Position numbers and translations under genes: made by a program. Of a stretch of DNA of 64,000 bases, positions 29,562 to 40,559 are shown piece by piece (positions within the stretch are counted from its first letter, which is position 1; each line of letters opens with the position of its first letter). The stretch is from Pomphorhynchus laevis (lineage: Eukaryota; Acanthocephala; Palaeacanthocephala; Echinorhynchida; Pomphorhynchidae): contig WNNJ02003613.1 in NCBI GenBank assembly GCA_012934845.2, forward strand, positions 115,079 through 179,078, in the 5' to 3' direction. Under the pieces are notes generated by a model. That model worked only from the letters and a program-made list of their open reading frames with translations. It did not search any database and was not told where the DNA came from.

Positions 29562-32500
29562 ATGACATCTGGTGCTAGCTGCTTGCAAATTACCGATGAT
29601 GATATTCGCATGATTCTTGCCGCTGGTGCTCACAAATGGCCACATCGTAATTTTGGGCATCTTATGAAACAGTACATATACGATGGCAGTGTTAACGATG
29701 GTAAGTATCTAATAATATTAGGTATTGTTTTGCTGTATTTGGCAATTATTTTAGCTTACATTATTATGGATATAAGAAAGATGTGGGAAAAATTAATGCT
29801 TGCTGCTCGTGCCATTGCATCCATCGAAAATCCAAATGATATTTGTATCGTTGGTTCCGTTCCTGAGGTTCAAAGAGCTATTCTAAAGTTTGCCCATTAT
29901 ACCGGTATATGATTTAAAATTTAAAACTAAATCGATTTGAATGTATGTTAAAATTTTCGCTTAAAAATTAAATGTAATGTACGTTTTATATCAAATCGAT
30001 CAATGAATTAAAATTTCCAAAAAGAAAAATATTTAGAAAAATTTTAACTTATAATTAATTTTACTTTCGAATACCATAATTATTAAAACCACAAATAATA
30101 AATGTCGACGGAATTGTAAAACAAACAAAATATAATCAAATTATGATTTAAATAGTATAATACTATACTTAACTATTAATTATTTATAATGTATAATTTA
30201 CATTTAATTAATATAATGTCTATAAATAATATATATAATTATATAGTAACGAAACTGTAAATCAAAATTTTTTTTAAATAATTTTGATAATTTTGTATAA
30301 TTTTTCCGTATTTAGTTTTATCTAAATAAGCAAAACAAGTTTACTGTTTATTTTTACTTAAAAATATATTCGCTATAATTTATAATATATAAAAGTTTAT
30401 TATAATTATAATTAGTTGAATTCTTAAATATTTAAAAAATTAAAATTAAATGGTAGAGACATATTAAGACAAATAAAAAATAAAATAATAATAAACATAT
30501 TAAGACAAATAAACAGATATACATATATATGTTATAATAATCATAACGCCTATCTAACAAAAATTAAACCATCAAGTAAATATAAATATATGGATAAAAT
30601 TGAATTAATAAAATCCTTAAATATTTTGATAAATCAAAATTATTTAAAAGTAGGGACATCTATATTTAGATAAGTAAAAGGTGTTCCAATGGGAGGTAAT
30701 AAATAGCCCAATTATAGCTGACTTGTTTTTAAGCTTTATAGAATATGAATTTGTTCATAACTGTGTAAAAACTAAATCTAAACAATATAAATATATGAAA
30801 TATATGTTTCGATACATTGATGATATATGTGTATTTAATTCTAATAATTTTTATTCAATTAGTGAGCACATTTATCCAGAAAGCATTATTCTTAACAAAA
30901 CCAATATTAATGATAAAGTAAATATCTTGATATGAGCATTAATAGTAGGGACATCAATATTAAGACAAATAAAATGTGTTCCAATGGGAGGTAATAAATA
31001 GCCCAATTATAGCTGACTTGTTTTTAAGCTTTATAGAATATGAATTTGTTCATAACTGTGTAAAAACTAAATCTAAACAATATAAATATATGAAATATAT
31101 GTTTCGATACATTGATGATATATGTGTATTTAATTCTAATAATTTTTATTCAATTAGTGAGCACATTTATCCAGAAAGCCTTATTCTTAACAAAACCAAT
31201 ATTAATGATAAAGTAAATATCTTGATATGAGCATTAATAGTAGGGACATCAATATTAAGACAAGTAAAAGGTGTTCCAATGGGAGGTGATAGTAGCCCAA
31301 CTATAGCTGACTTGTTTTTAAGCTTTATAGAATATGAATTTGTTCATAACTGTGTAAAAACTAAATCTAAACAATATAAATATATGAAATATATGTTTCG
31401 ATACATTGATGATATATGTGTATTTAATTCTAATGATTTTTATTCAATTAGTGAGCACATTTATCCAGAAAGCCTTATTCTTAACAAAATCAATATTAAT
31501 GATAAAGAAGGTGTATATCTAGACATGAACATTAAATTCACATCAATTAAAACTACCTTTAATTTATATCGTAAAGATGACATATTTAAATTTACAAGAA
31601 ACATATTTTTGCATGAGCATTCATGCATACCATATAATATAAAATATAATACATTAAATAATGAAATTTTAAGAATTGCAACAATATGTAATGATATTGG
31701 CTTTCTTCAAAATCATTTAAATAATTTAATAGATACATATTTTAAACTAGGTTACTATAAAAATAACATCAAGCAGAAAATAGTAAAATATATAAATCAA
31801 CACAATAATATAAAGAATAAATTTAAACTCTTAAGTGGCAAATTTTTATGGATGGATAATAAATAATATACTTTGTATTAGAATAGGATATTGTATAATC
31901 CAATTAAATCAGAAGAAATACATCCTTAGCACGTATTTGACTCCGATTCTATGTTGGGTAGATTCTTTCAAGCTAGTACTGTTTTGATGTTGATTACAAC
32001 TTTTATTGATTTTATCGTAATCGGGTAAATTCTGCTAGCATTTTTCTTATGATATTAAATGATGTTGCCGCAGTCTTCTTCCAGTCGAGAAAAATCCTTA
32101 AATTTATGGACGATATATAGCTAAAAGATAATCGTTTTTTATTAATTTATGGGTATTCATCGGTATTATTTATTATATCGTAATTTCGTTTATTGCACTA
32201 CTATAACAACACGATGAAAATAAATGTGGATCGCGTTAAACGCAAAAATATATTTTTATTAGAATTAAAGATTTAAATAAAATAAGTTTATAATAAAATT
32301 TAGGGATTTTATTAATTAATTAATAAAATTAACTTAATAAATTTGTATTAAGTTTATATAAAATTATTAATTAATTATTTTTTTAAAATTATTTATTAAT
32401 TAATTATTAACTTTATTAAGTTTTAAATTACAAATATCGACAGTTATGTTTGTGATTATACAATTACTAATTAAGCGTTTGTTTAACATTGAAACTTATT

Positions 32501-34700
32501 AAAAATTGATCTAAGCAAGATTTAAGTTCTACACGATTAACTAAGATTTATAATGAATAAATGTTTGAATTTAAGGCAGTGTTCCAATTGCTGGCCGATT
32601 CACTCCAGGATCGTTTACTAATCAAATTACAAAAGCGTTTAAAGAACCTAGACTTATAGTTGTTTCAAATCCTCTTGACGACCAGCAAGCAATTAAAGAA
32701 GCTGCATATGTTAACATACCAGTTATTGCATTCACTAATCCAACTTCCAACATTAGTTGTGTGGATATTGGGATTCCTTGCAATAACAGCGTAAGTTCTT
32801 TTTTATCAAACACGTTTCATAATTAATATTAGCATTTGACTTGAGTGATTAAAAAAATAGAATCTTAATACGATGCTAATATAAACGATTTATCTTAATA
32901 CAAGGAAATACATGATTTGTTTCGTTATTTATTCGTATTGGCTAGTCAGAACTCAATGATCACAGATTGACTGAGTCAAACTAGATCAGTCAAAAAGCCT
33001 TATGTGATAATTTTTCCGACATTTTCAATAAGTTTTCATTTTAAATACGAGATATTATTTAGTATGTACGGTAAACTATTTTTATTAGATTGTTTTTTTA
33101 GAAATATTTGAAAAATTATTTTGTAAATCTAAAATATAAATAATTTTTTAATTTAATAAGTTTCATTATTATTTATTTGTTTCATATTTATTCGCAAACA
33201 ATTTTTTTATGGAAGAAAAATATTTTTTTGTTAGTTGTTAAAATTTTTTAACAACTTTTTACAGAAGAAAATTGTAGCATAAATAAAATAACGTTTAATA
33301 AAATAACGTCAAAACTTTTAAAATTAGATTTTATAGTTTTAATGTATCGATGTTTTTTTGTTTAATTTAAATTGTATTATGAATTAAAAGAGTCAGATTA
33401 AAATTGTGTTTTATTTTACAGATTTAAAATTTATGATTTTAAAATCCACAGTTTTTTATTTGCTGATTATTTTAGCTACTTTGTAAAGTTTTCAATGTCA
33501 TTTTTAGACTTGCGAGGCTTCTGGTCTTATGTGGTGGTTTCTCTGTCGTGAGGTGCTACGACTGAAAGGTTCTATTTCGAGAGTGACAGAATGGAATGTT
33601 ATGGTTGACTTGTTTATTCACCGGGAAATTGACGTAAGTGTCTATTCGGCTTATATTTGTAAAATTCAAATTTATGTCAAGAGTTATTCTACATTTATCT
33701 TCGATTTTCTTAAATAGCTCAAATGACTTTCATGCTCTCTTAAATGAGCATAAAAATTGTAATTTTGATAAATATTTATTTTATCAGGGCGTTTAAGCAT
33801 CGAGAGGAACGGAAAAATAAAATTATTGTTCACAAACTATTGCAATAGTCATATTCAAGAGATATGTTTTGACACGAAAAAGAAAAAATAATGTATTTAT
33901 ACAATAAAAACGAAAGAAACCAACGATGAAAATTCTACCGATTTTGTGTGTGCTAGTAGGGATAATTAACTTTAAATTGTCCTTATTACGATCCATTGTG
34001 TTAGAATAACTATGAATGTGTATACTTTATCTTATCAAACTATTGGATAGGCTGTCTTTATTTTCCTAGACCTTTGAGCTGGAAAAATCAGGTTCATGGT
34101 TATGATTCAACCAATGATGAACTAATGCGGATGAAGTATCACACTTTTTAAGTTATATTTATGTTGCTTAATTCTCGTTGTCAAGCTTGGTTAAAAACAA
34201 GCCTTGACAAAGGGAGAGCTAATCCTTTAGGCGACGTTTTCAATTTATTGCTAAGTCTTCTTTATGAACAGGAACATTTGGTCATTACTAAAAGGACTAG
34301 ATCTCAAGTACAAGCTACTAAAATAATTAAGACCATAATTAATATTGTCTTTTGATTTAAAAAGACAATATTAATATTGCTTCCTATGTAAAAAGCCTTT
34401 TTTTGTGTATGTTTGTTCTTAACTAGTTATCGTAATTTTCGATAACTTGTACTTACACAAATTTTTTTTCTAAAGGCACGAGAAAAACAGATGCAAAAGC
34501 CTGCTGTTGCACAAATCGAGCCTGAAGCAATTCCAACCACTGCAATGGATGACATTACATTGGGAATGCAAGTTCCTGCCGGTTTTATAGATCCGCTTCA
34601 AACTGACGAATTTTGGAACGAAGGATTAACTACTGGAACTATTCCTTCTACAACGTGGACTTCCATGAATCCAACCGGTGAATGGACATCAAATGTTTAG
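29562..34700 (+). CDS. RPSA: 40S ribosomal protein SA (uS2), five exons
   Basis: Small-subunit ribosomal protein at the platform-head junction, needed for 40S maturation. Exons by splice signals and phase: 29562-29700, 29755-29904, 32576-32790, 33508-33633, 34476-34700; the sum is 855 bases, 284 residues plus stop, close to the usual length of about 295. All introns begin GT and end AG. Diagnostic blocks: [90 protein letters not shown] and a C-terminal acidic tail with TGEWTSNV in place of the usual (D/E)W-S repeats. It is more diverged than typical animal RPSA, notably after GAHKW, but every exon is open, so it is probably functional. Intron 2 (2671 bp) contains a Penelope-like element. A poly(A) signal AATAAA is at 34744. 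Confidence 0.92.
30510..31920 (+). mobile_element. Penelope-like element in RPSA intron 2, internally triplicated
   Basis: It starts like the other copies (TATACATATATATGTTATAA at about 30513). The middle RT segment, from TAGGGACATC to TGAGCATTAATAG, appears as units starting at 30651, 30946 and 31241, a 295-bp period. The third runs on into the rest of the RT (195 codons, 31279-31866): VPMGG near the start, RYIDDICVF (catalytic IDD), [19 protein letters not shown], then a C-terminal helical region ending KFLWMDNK. No GIY-YIG nuclease follows. Orientation equals the host gene. Only the first two units carry a stop in the VPMGG block. Confidence 0.8.
30651..31240 (+). repeat. 295-bp tandem repeat of PLE RT segment
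   Basis: Two full units (30651-30945 and 30946-31240) plus the equivalent start of a third at 31241. The units are almost identical, so the duplication is recent. The period is not a multiple of three. Confidence 0.9.
34008..34200 (+). repeat. Dispersed repeat in RPSA intron 4
   Basis: From GAATGTGTATACTTTATCTT through TTCATGGTTATGATTCA to GATGAAGTATCAC it matches the reverse complement of about 44100-44288. Moderate divergence. Class unknown; no ORF or tail diagnostic of a known family was seen. Confidence 0.65.
34338..34375. repeat. Hairpin, 16-bp perfect arms
   Basis: ATTAATATTGTCTTTT (34338-34353) is exactly reverse-complementary to 34360-34375 with a 6-base loop, in RPSA intron 4. Confidence 0.85.
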
Positions 34701-35084
34701 AATAAGCAGTGCTCAATCACACACGTATATGAATTTCTTAATCAATAAACGATGGTATTTGCCTTGCTTTAATTTTGCCCATTTTTCAATTAAAATTTTA
34801 ATTATACAAATATGTGAACTAAGTATACGCAGCTACAATCACAATTTAGAATCAAAATCTACAATCACGATAAAAAAAATATTTTGATATTTCGCAAAAA
34901 ACTACTAGCATCTTCAGAAATTAACATACCTTATTGATCCTGGATTTTTAAAAATTATAAATACAGATTAGGATGGATATATTTCTTTTAATTTTTAAAT
35001 CTAAGGCAATGAATAATCTTGAAGTTTATAAACAATTTTTACAAGTCATTGTTATATAATTAATAAAGAGGGTATAACAATTGA

Positions 35085-36215
35085 ATCAGATAATTGAAAT
35101 AATAAATTGGAATCCAAAATTACATAAAAATCAAATAAGACCAAGGTTCATATGTAGTGCGTTTAAATGTACATTAAAACCACTTTCTGTCTATATGAAT
35201 AAAATACTTAAAGTAATTAAAGCACACTTTAAAAAATATTGCAAGGTAATCGAAATTAATACTGGTATAAAACACTATTTCAGTATTAATTCTACAAAAG
35301 AATTTTTAGAACAGACAAAAGGAATAAATTTTCAAAATATAAATACAATACGATTTTAGTACGCTTTATACAAATCTAGATTTAGTAGATATTAAAGAAG
35401 CGTTAGTAAAATTAATTAATCTTATATTCGGAAAAAGATATACATATATATGTTATAATAATTATAACGCCTATCTAACAAAAATTAAACCATCAAATAA
35501 ATATAAATATATGGATAAAATTGAATTAATAGAATCTTTAAATATTTTGATAAATCAAAATTATTTAAAAGTAGGGACATCTATATTTAGACAAGTAAAA
35601 GGTGTTCCAATGGGTGGTAATAGTAGCCCAATTATAGCTGACTTGTTTTTAAGCTTTATAGAATATGAATTTGTTCATAACTGTGTAAAAACTAAATCTA
35701 AACAATATAAATATATGAAATATATGTTTCGATACATTGATGATATATGTGTATTTAATTCTAATAATTTTTATTCAATTAGTGAGCACATTTATCCAGA
35801 AAGCCTTATTCTTAACAAAACCAATATTAATGATAAAGAAGGTGTATATCTAGATATGAACATTAAATTAACATTAACTAAAACTACTATTAATTTATAT
35901 CGTAAAGATGACATATTTAAATTTACAAGAAACATATTTTTGCATGAGCATTCATGCATACCATATAATATAAAATATAATACATTAAATGATGAAATTT
36001 TAAGAATTGCAACAATATGTAATGATATTGGCTTTCAAAATAATTTAAATAATTTAATAGATACATATTTTAAACTAGGTTACTATAAAAATAACATCAA
36101 GCAGAAAATAGTAAAATATATAAATCAACACAATAATATTAAAAATAAATTTAAAATCATTAGCGGAAAATATTTATGGATAGATAATAAATAATATACT
36201 TTGTATTAGAATAAG
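35085..36215 (+). mobile_element. Penelope-like element copy, RT nearly complete
   Basis: It shows the earliest RT blocks seen in the window: NWNPKLHKNQIRPRFI (PK-x-HK motif), LKPLSVYMNKIL, INTGIKHYFSI, then YTNLDLVDIKEALVKLI. The main frame (227 codons, 35511-36194) has [74 protein letters not shown] and the C-terminal KYLWIDNK. It is in at least three frames overall. No GIY-YIG domain and no 3' tail repeat follow. It lies about 0.4 kb downstream of RPSA in the same direction. Confidence 0.8.
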
Positions 36216-36514
36216 TTAGAGGTTATACTAGTTTTATCACTTTAGAATGGATAAACGGTAAGGGTTGATCAGTCAGACTATCAGAGGAATTGTCCTGAAC
36301 TCTTATTGATTCGCTCTTTTATTTGCAGTGGATTTGTGCCACTCGTATATGCGCAGGTTATATTTAAGGCATATCAAAATTCAAAAATATATTTCTTGTT
36401 ATTGTATATAGATAAATCAGCTGCAGTGAGAGTAATAATTGTCCACTCGTTGAAACCGTCATTATTACAAGCTCTCTGTTGAGTAATAAATATAGGATTC
36501 GTGTCATAATATGG

Positions 36515-36868
36515 ATTTTAAAAATCATTTAAATAATTTAATAGATACATATTTTAAACTTGGTTACTATTAAATTAACATTAACTAAAACTACTATTAA
36601 TTTATATTGTAAAGATGACATTAACTAAAACTACTATTAATTTATATTGTAAAGATTTACAAGAAACATATTTTTGCATGAGCATTTATGCATACCATAT
36701 AATATAAAATATAATACATTAAATAATGAAATTTTAAGTATTGCAAAATTATGTAATGATATTGGCTTTCTTCAAAATCATTTAAATAATTTTATAGGTA
36801 CATATTTTAAACTAGGTTACTATAAAAATAACATCAAGCAGAAAATAGTAAAATACATAATATAACAC
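36515..36868 (+). mobile_element. Penelope-like element 3' fragments, rearranged
   Basis: Pieces of the RT C-terminal region ([20 protein letters not shown] at 36775-36840) preceded by a shuffled order in which TTAACTAAAACTACTATTAA occurs twice (36579 and 36619). 36220-36510 holds nothing recognised. Confidence 0.7.
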
Positions 36869-36878
36869 TATAATATTT

Positions 36879-37072
36879 AATAAATGTCCTCAAATGGAAA
36901 TACTATTCGTGGAATCATTTGATATTCACCCGTCTGCATTAAGCGCTGGAGAACCAAGCGCGTTGTGCAACAAGATACACACCAGTTGGCTACTGGATAA
37001 TACAATGCAGCACTACGATGCACTGCTGCTATGCATCACTATCAATAAATTTCCTCAAATGGAAATACTATT
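36879..37072. repeat. 136-bp segment between 29-bp direct repeats
   Basis: AATAAAT(G/T)TCCTCAAATG then GAAATACTATT occupies 36879-36907 and 37044-37072 with one difference. The enclosed 136 bp are distinctly less AT-rich than the surroundings. It looks like a small insertion with a target duplication; no tail or internal promoter was recognised. Confidence 0.65.
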
Positions 37073-37097
37073 GTGTTAATGATCGGCATACTTTAAT

Positions 37098-37402
37098 GCT
37101 TGCACTAAATATAGAACAAATTGCAAGGCTTTGAAAGTTAAAATTACAGGAAGTTTTTCTGTTGGAAAAATACAGTGAAATCAAACAAAAGAAGAAGCTT
37201 GGAGGCAAATAGAGACATTTTGATTATCAATTAAGATATGCATTAGCCACTCGATTGTTCCGGTTAGCAGTAACTGAAGTAAAAAATGTTAATTTTAATT
37301 TCGTTTTAGAACAAAATGATGAACAAAAATTAGAGAATTACAGAATCAACAAAACGGATATGGATTGTTCGAAATCTTTAGCATTTCCATTACGATTTTA
37401 AT
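37098..37402 (+). pseudogene. Unidentified decayed coding stretch
   Basis: One plus-strand frame gives about 100 codons with only two internal stops and gene-like composition (blocks LLEKYSEIKQKKKLGG and FDYQLRYALATRLFRLAV), ending at a stop near 37401. It matches no family I recognise and none of the retroelements here. It may be a relic of a host exon or chance. Confidence 0.25.
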
Positions 37403-38545
37403 ATTTGAAACGCAAAATATTTGAGACGCAAATTTATTAAAAATAACTTTTTCAAGGCTGGAATAGAATTGATGTCTAGTGATGATTTTTCGAGAAATCA
37501 ATCTCTTTCAAATTAAGCATTTTTTATATTTGCAAATAAAAATTGTATTTAAAAATGTAAGTAAATGTAATATTAATATAAATGAAACTAAATTAACTCT
37601 TTAGTTTTTATATTAATTAATTAATATATTTGTATTAATATTTATGATAATTAATATTTATTAATATATTAATGTTCTTAATATATTAATATTTATATAT
37701 ATTAATATTTATGATATTAATATATTTATCTTAATAAATTAATTAATTATGTTAATTTTTTATTAATTTGTTACTCTTAACAATATTTAAACATAATTTT
37801 AAAAACAAAAATTTGAATCATTAAGTTAGCGGGACATTTTAAAGTGTCAATGTCTCGTTCGTAGCCATTAATTACCGAATTAAGTACTCTTAAACAGGAA
37901 AAGCTAACAATTAGGAAATCGTAACGTTGCAGCTTGAAAATAATTGTTTTTGCCGAACATTTTAAAATAATTTGCAGCTTAATTTTTTCGTTTCTTTTTG
38001 TATTTTTCAATTTTGTAATGTTTCTTTATTAAAAAGTTTGTTTTATTTGTCGTACCATAAATCAATCTTCAAATTCAATCTGATTTTCTATTTAAAGTTT
38101 CATCTCTGTTTAATATTTTTCAATTAACGTATCATTCTGGTTTATGTTTATGCTTCAATGTAAATTACATGTTGCCCGTACGAAAAGTACGGGCAACACG
38201 TACTTTTGTATGGGCATCAAAAGTACGCCATTTGAAACTTCAGTCGTTTGTTAATAGAAATGATTTTACAAATTTTCTCTAATTCATGGGCTTTAATAAC
38301 TTTATAGTTGGTGATAATTTAAAAGTTGATGAAGTTTGTTGCAATTTCAGTGGTTGCTTAGAAATAATTTTACGACGATTGCGAGTAATCGTGTATTTTA
38401 AGAAAATTGATCCCACTGCTAAGAATTCTATATATAGGTCAGCAGTCGTTAAATAATTCCAATAAAATTCAAATTACAAGGTATGAGTAGTTATTGCTTA
38501 AATTATAAGTTTATAATTTAAATTATATTAAATTTTCGATTAAAT
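37403..38545. other. AT-rich intergenic stretch
   Basis: No genes recognised. It contains ATTAATAT-rich low-complexity sequence (37560-37760) and a pair of hairpins at 38171-38227. Confidence 0.5.
38171..38227. repeat. Two adjacent hairpins
   Basis: GTTGCCCGTAC (38171-38181) pairs with 38187-38197 (5-base loop); CGTACTTTTG (38199-38208) pairs with 38218-38227 (9-base loop). The arms share the core GTAC-TTTTG/CAAAAGTAC, so they derive from one another. Confidence 0.8.
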
Positions 38546-38554
38546 GATCAGATA

Positions 38555-39717
38555 ATAAAACTATACCTATATTTTATTGGAATCCAAAAATACATAAAAA
38601 TCCAATAAAACCTAGATTCATGCGTAGTGCGTTTAAATGTACATTAAAACCACTTTCTGTCTATATGAATAAAATACTTAAAGTAATTAAAGCACATTCG
38701 AAAAATATTGCAAGGTAATCGAAATTAATACTGGTATAAAACACTATTTCAGTATTAATTCTACAAAATAATTTTTAGAACAGACAAAAGGAATAAATTT
38801 TTAAAATATAAATACATACGATTTTAGTACGCTTTATACAAATCTAGATTTAGTAGATATTAAAGAAGCGTTAGTAAAATTAATTAATCTTATATTCGGG
38901 AAAATATATACATATATATGATATAATAATTATAACGCCTATCTAACAAAAATTAAACCATCAAGTAAATATAAATATATGGATAAAATTGAATTATTTG
39001 AATCCTTAAATATTTTGATAAATCAAAATTATTTAAATGTAGAGACATCTATATTTAGACAAGTAAAATTCCAATTATGGTAGCCCAATTATAGCTGACT
39101 TGTTTTTAAGCTATATAGAATATGAATTTGTTCATTACTGTGTAAAAACTAAATCTAAACTATATAAATATTTGAAATATATGTTTCGATACATTGATGA
39201 TATATGTGTATTTAATTCTAATAATTTTTATTCAATTAGTGAGCACATTTATCCAGAAAGCCTTATTCTTAACAAAATCAATATTAATGATAAAGAAGGT
39301 GTATATCTAGATATGAACATTAAATTAACATTAACTAAAACTACTATTAATTTATATCGTAAAGATGACATATTTAAATTTACAAGAAACATATTTTTGC
39401 ATGAGCATTCATGCATACCATATAATATAAAATATAATACATTAAATAATGAAATTTTAAGAATTGCAACAATATGTAATGATATTGACTTTCTTCAAAA
39501 TCATTTAAATAATTTAATAGATACATATTTTAAACTAGGTTACTATAAAAATAACATCAAGCAGAAAATAGTAAAATATATAAATCAACACAATAATATA
39601 AAGAATAAATTTAAACTCTTAAGTGGCAAATTTTTATGGATGGATAATAAATAATATACTTTGCATTAAAATAAGATACTAGATAGTTATTTCAGAGGAA
39701 ATGCATCATTAGCATGT
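38555..39717 (+). mobile_element. Penelope-like element copy with 3' tail
   Basis: Begins with FYWNPKIHKNPIKPRF, continues through LKPLSVYMNKILKVI and YTNLDLVDIKEALVKLI, a damaged VPMGG region, then an open frame of 184 codons (39100-39654) with [25 protein letters not shown] and KFLWMDNK at the end. Three or more frame breaks lie upstream. After the stop, AATATACTTTG and TTATTTCAGAGGAAAT lead into the tail repeat at 39718. Confidence 0.8.
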
Positions 39718-40010
39718 ATTTGGCCCCGCTGCTATGTTGGGTAGAGGAGTTAGGGGCCGAAACTTGATAGCGTAGCAGTTCCTCCTGATGACCTCTAATT
39801 CTTATTCTGATACAACGTTTGTTATTTATTAGTCAATTCATAAAAATGACGTTTATTTTAAATTTCATTTTTTAACTTGATATAAATTATAGAAAATCTA
39901 AAAGCAATTATTAATTTTATTATTTAATTATTAAATTTTGATTTAGCATTATTATGTTTTGTTTGTTTTATATTTATATTAAATACGTAGACTCATTGAT
40001 TTAATTATTA
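39718..40010 (+). repeat. Penelope-associated 3' tail repeat
   Basis: Starts TTTGGCCCCGCTGCTATG (39720 region) and ends TTAAATACGTAGACTCA. Directly attached to the PLE 3' UTR. In the pairing region one arm reads CGTAGCAG, still able to pair with CTGCTATG through a G-U. Confidence 0.8.
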
Positions 40011-40555
40011 GATTTTACGATATCAAAAGTTTATAAGATTCTTTAAAACATTTAAATGAATAAAAACAATGTTTACGAGTAAATAAATAACAGAAATAAT
40101 TTATTTATTTTTTTAATATCTTATACAACGATTTGTATTAAAGCCAAAGGAGTGATATTCGCGCACATAATGCAAGTATATTCTGTAATCACTTTCAGTC
40201 ACTCATTAATTAACTTACTTAACCTTTAAATGCAAAATTAATTTACTCTTAAAAAATAAAAGAAATGTTATGAAAGAAAAATAATTTTGTATTTAACAAC
40301 ATTTGTCTAGTTTTAAAATCTAGCAAAATATGTTCTGTATATTTGGTAGATCCGGTTTCAAAGTAGTATTATGAATACTACTATTATTTTACAAGAATAA
40401 TACGTTCTTTAAGAGCATATAACATTCTTAAATTTGAACAAAGAATTGATAAATTGCTGACGAATTTGTTCATAAACTAAATATTTGTTCATAAACTAAA
40501 CAAATATTAGTTTATTTTTATTATAATTAAATTATATTTAATAATATATAATATA
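40011..40555. other. AT-rich intergenic stretch
   Basis: No genes or repeats recognised. Confidence 0.5.
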
Positions 40556-40559
40556 GCTA

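Noticed and set aside
34161-34355. 64-codon frame in RPSA intron 4 as an exon
   Set aside because: RPSA exons 4 and 5 join in phase without it, and the start overlaps the dispersed repeat shared with 44.1 kb.
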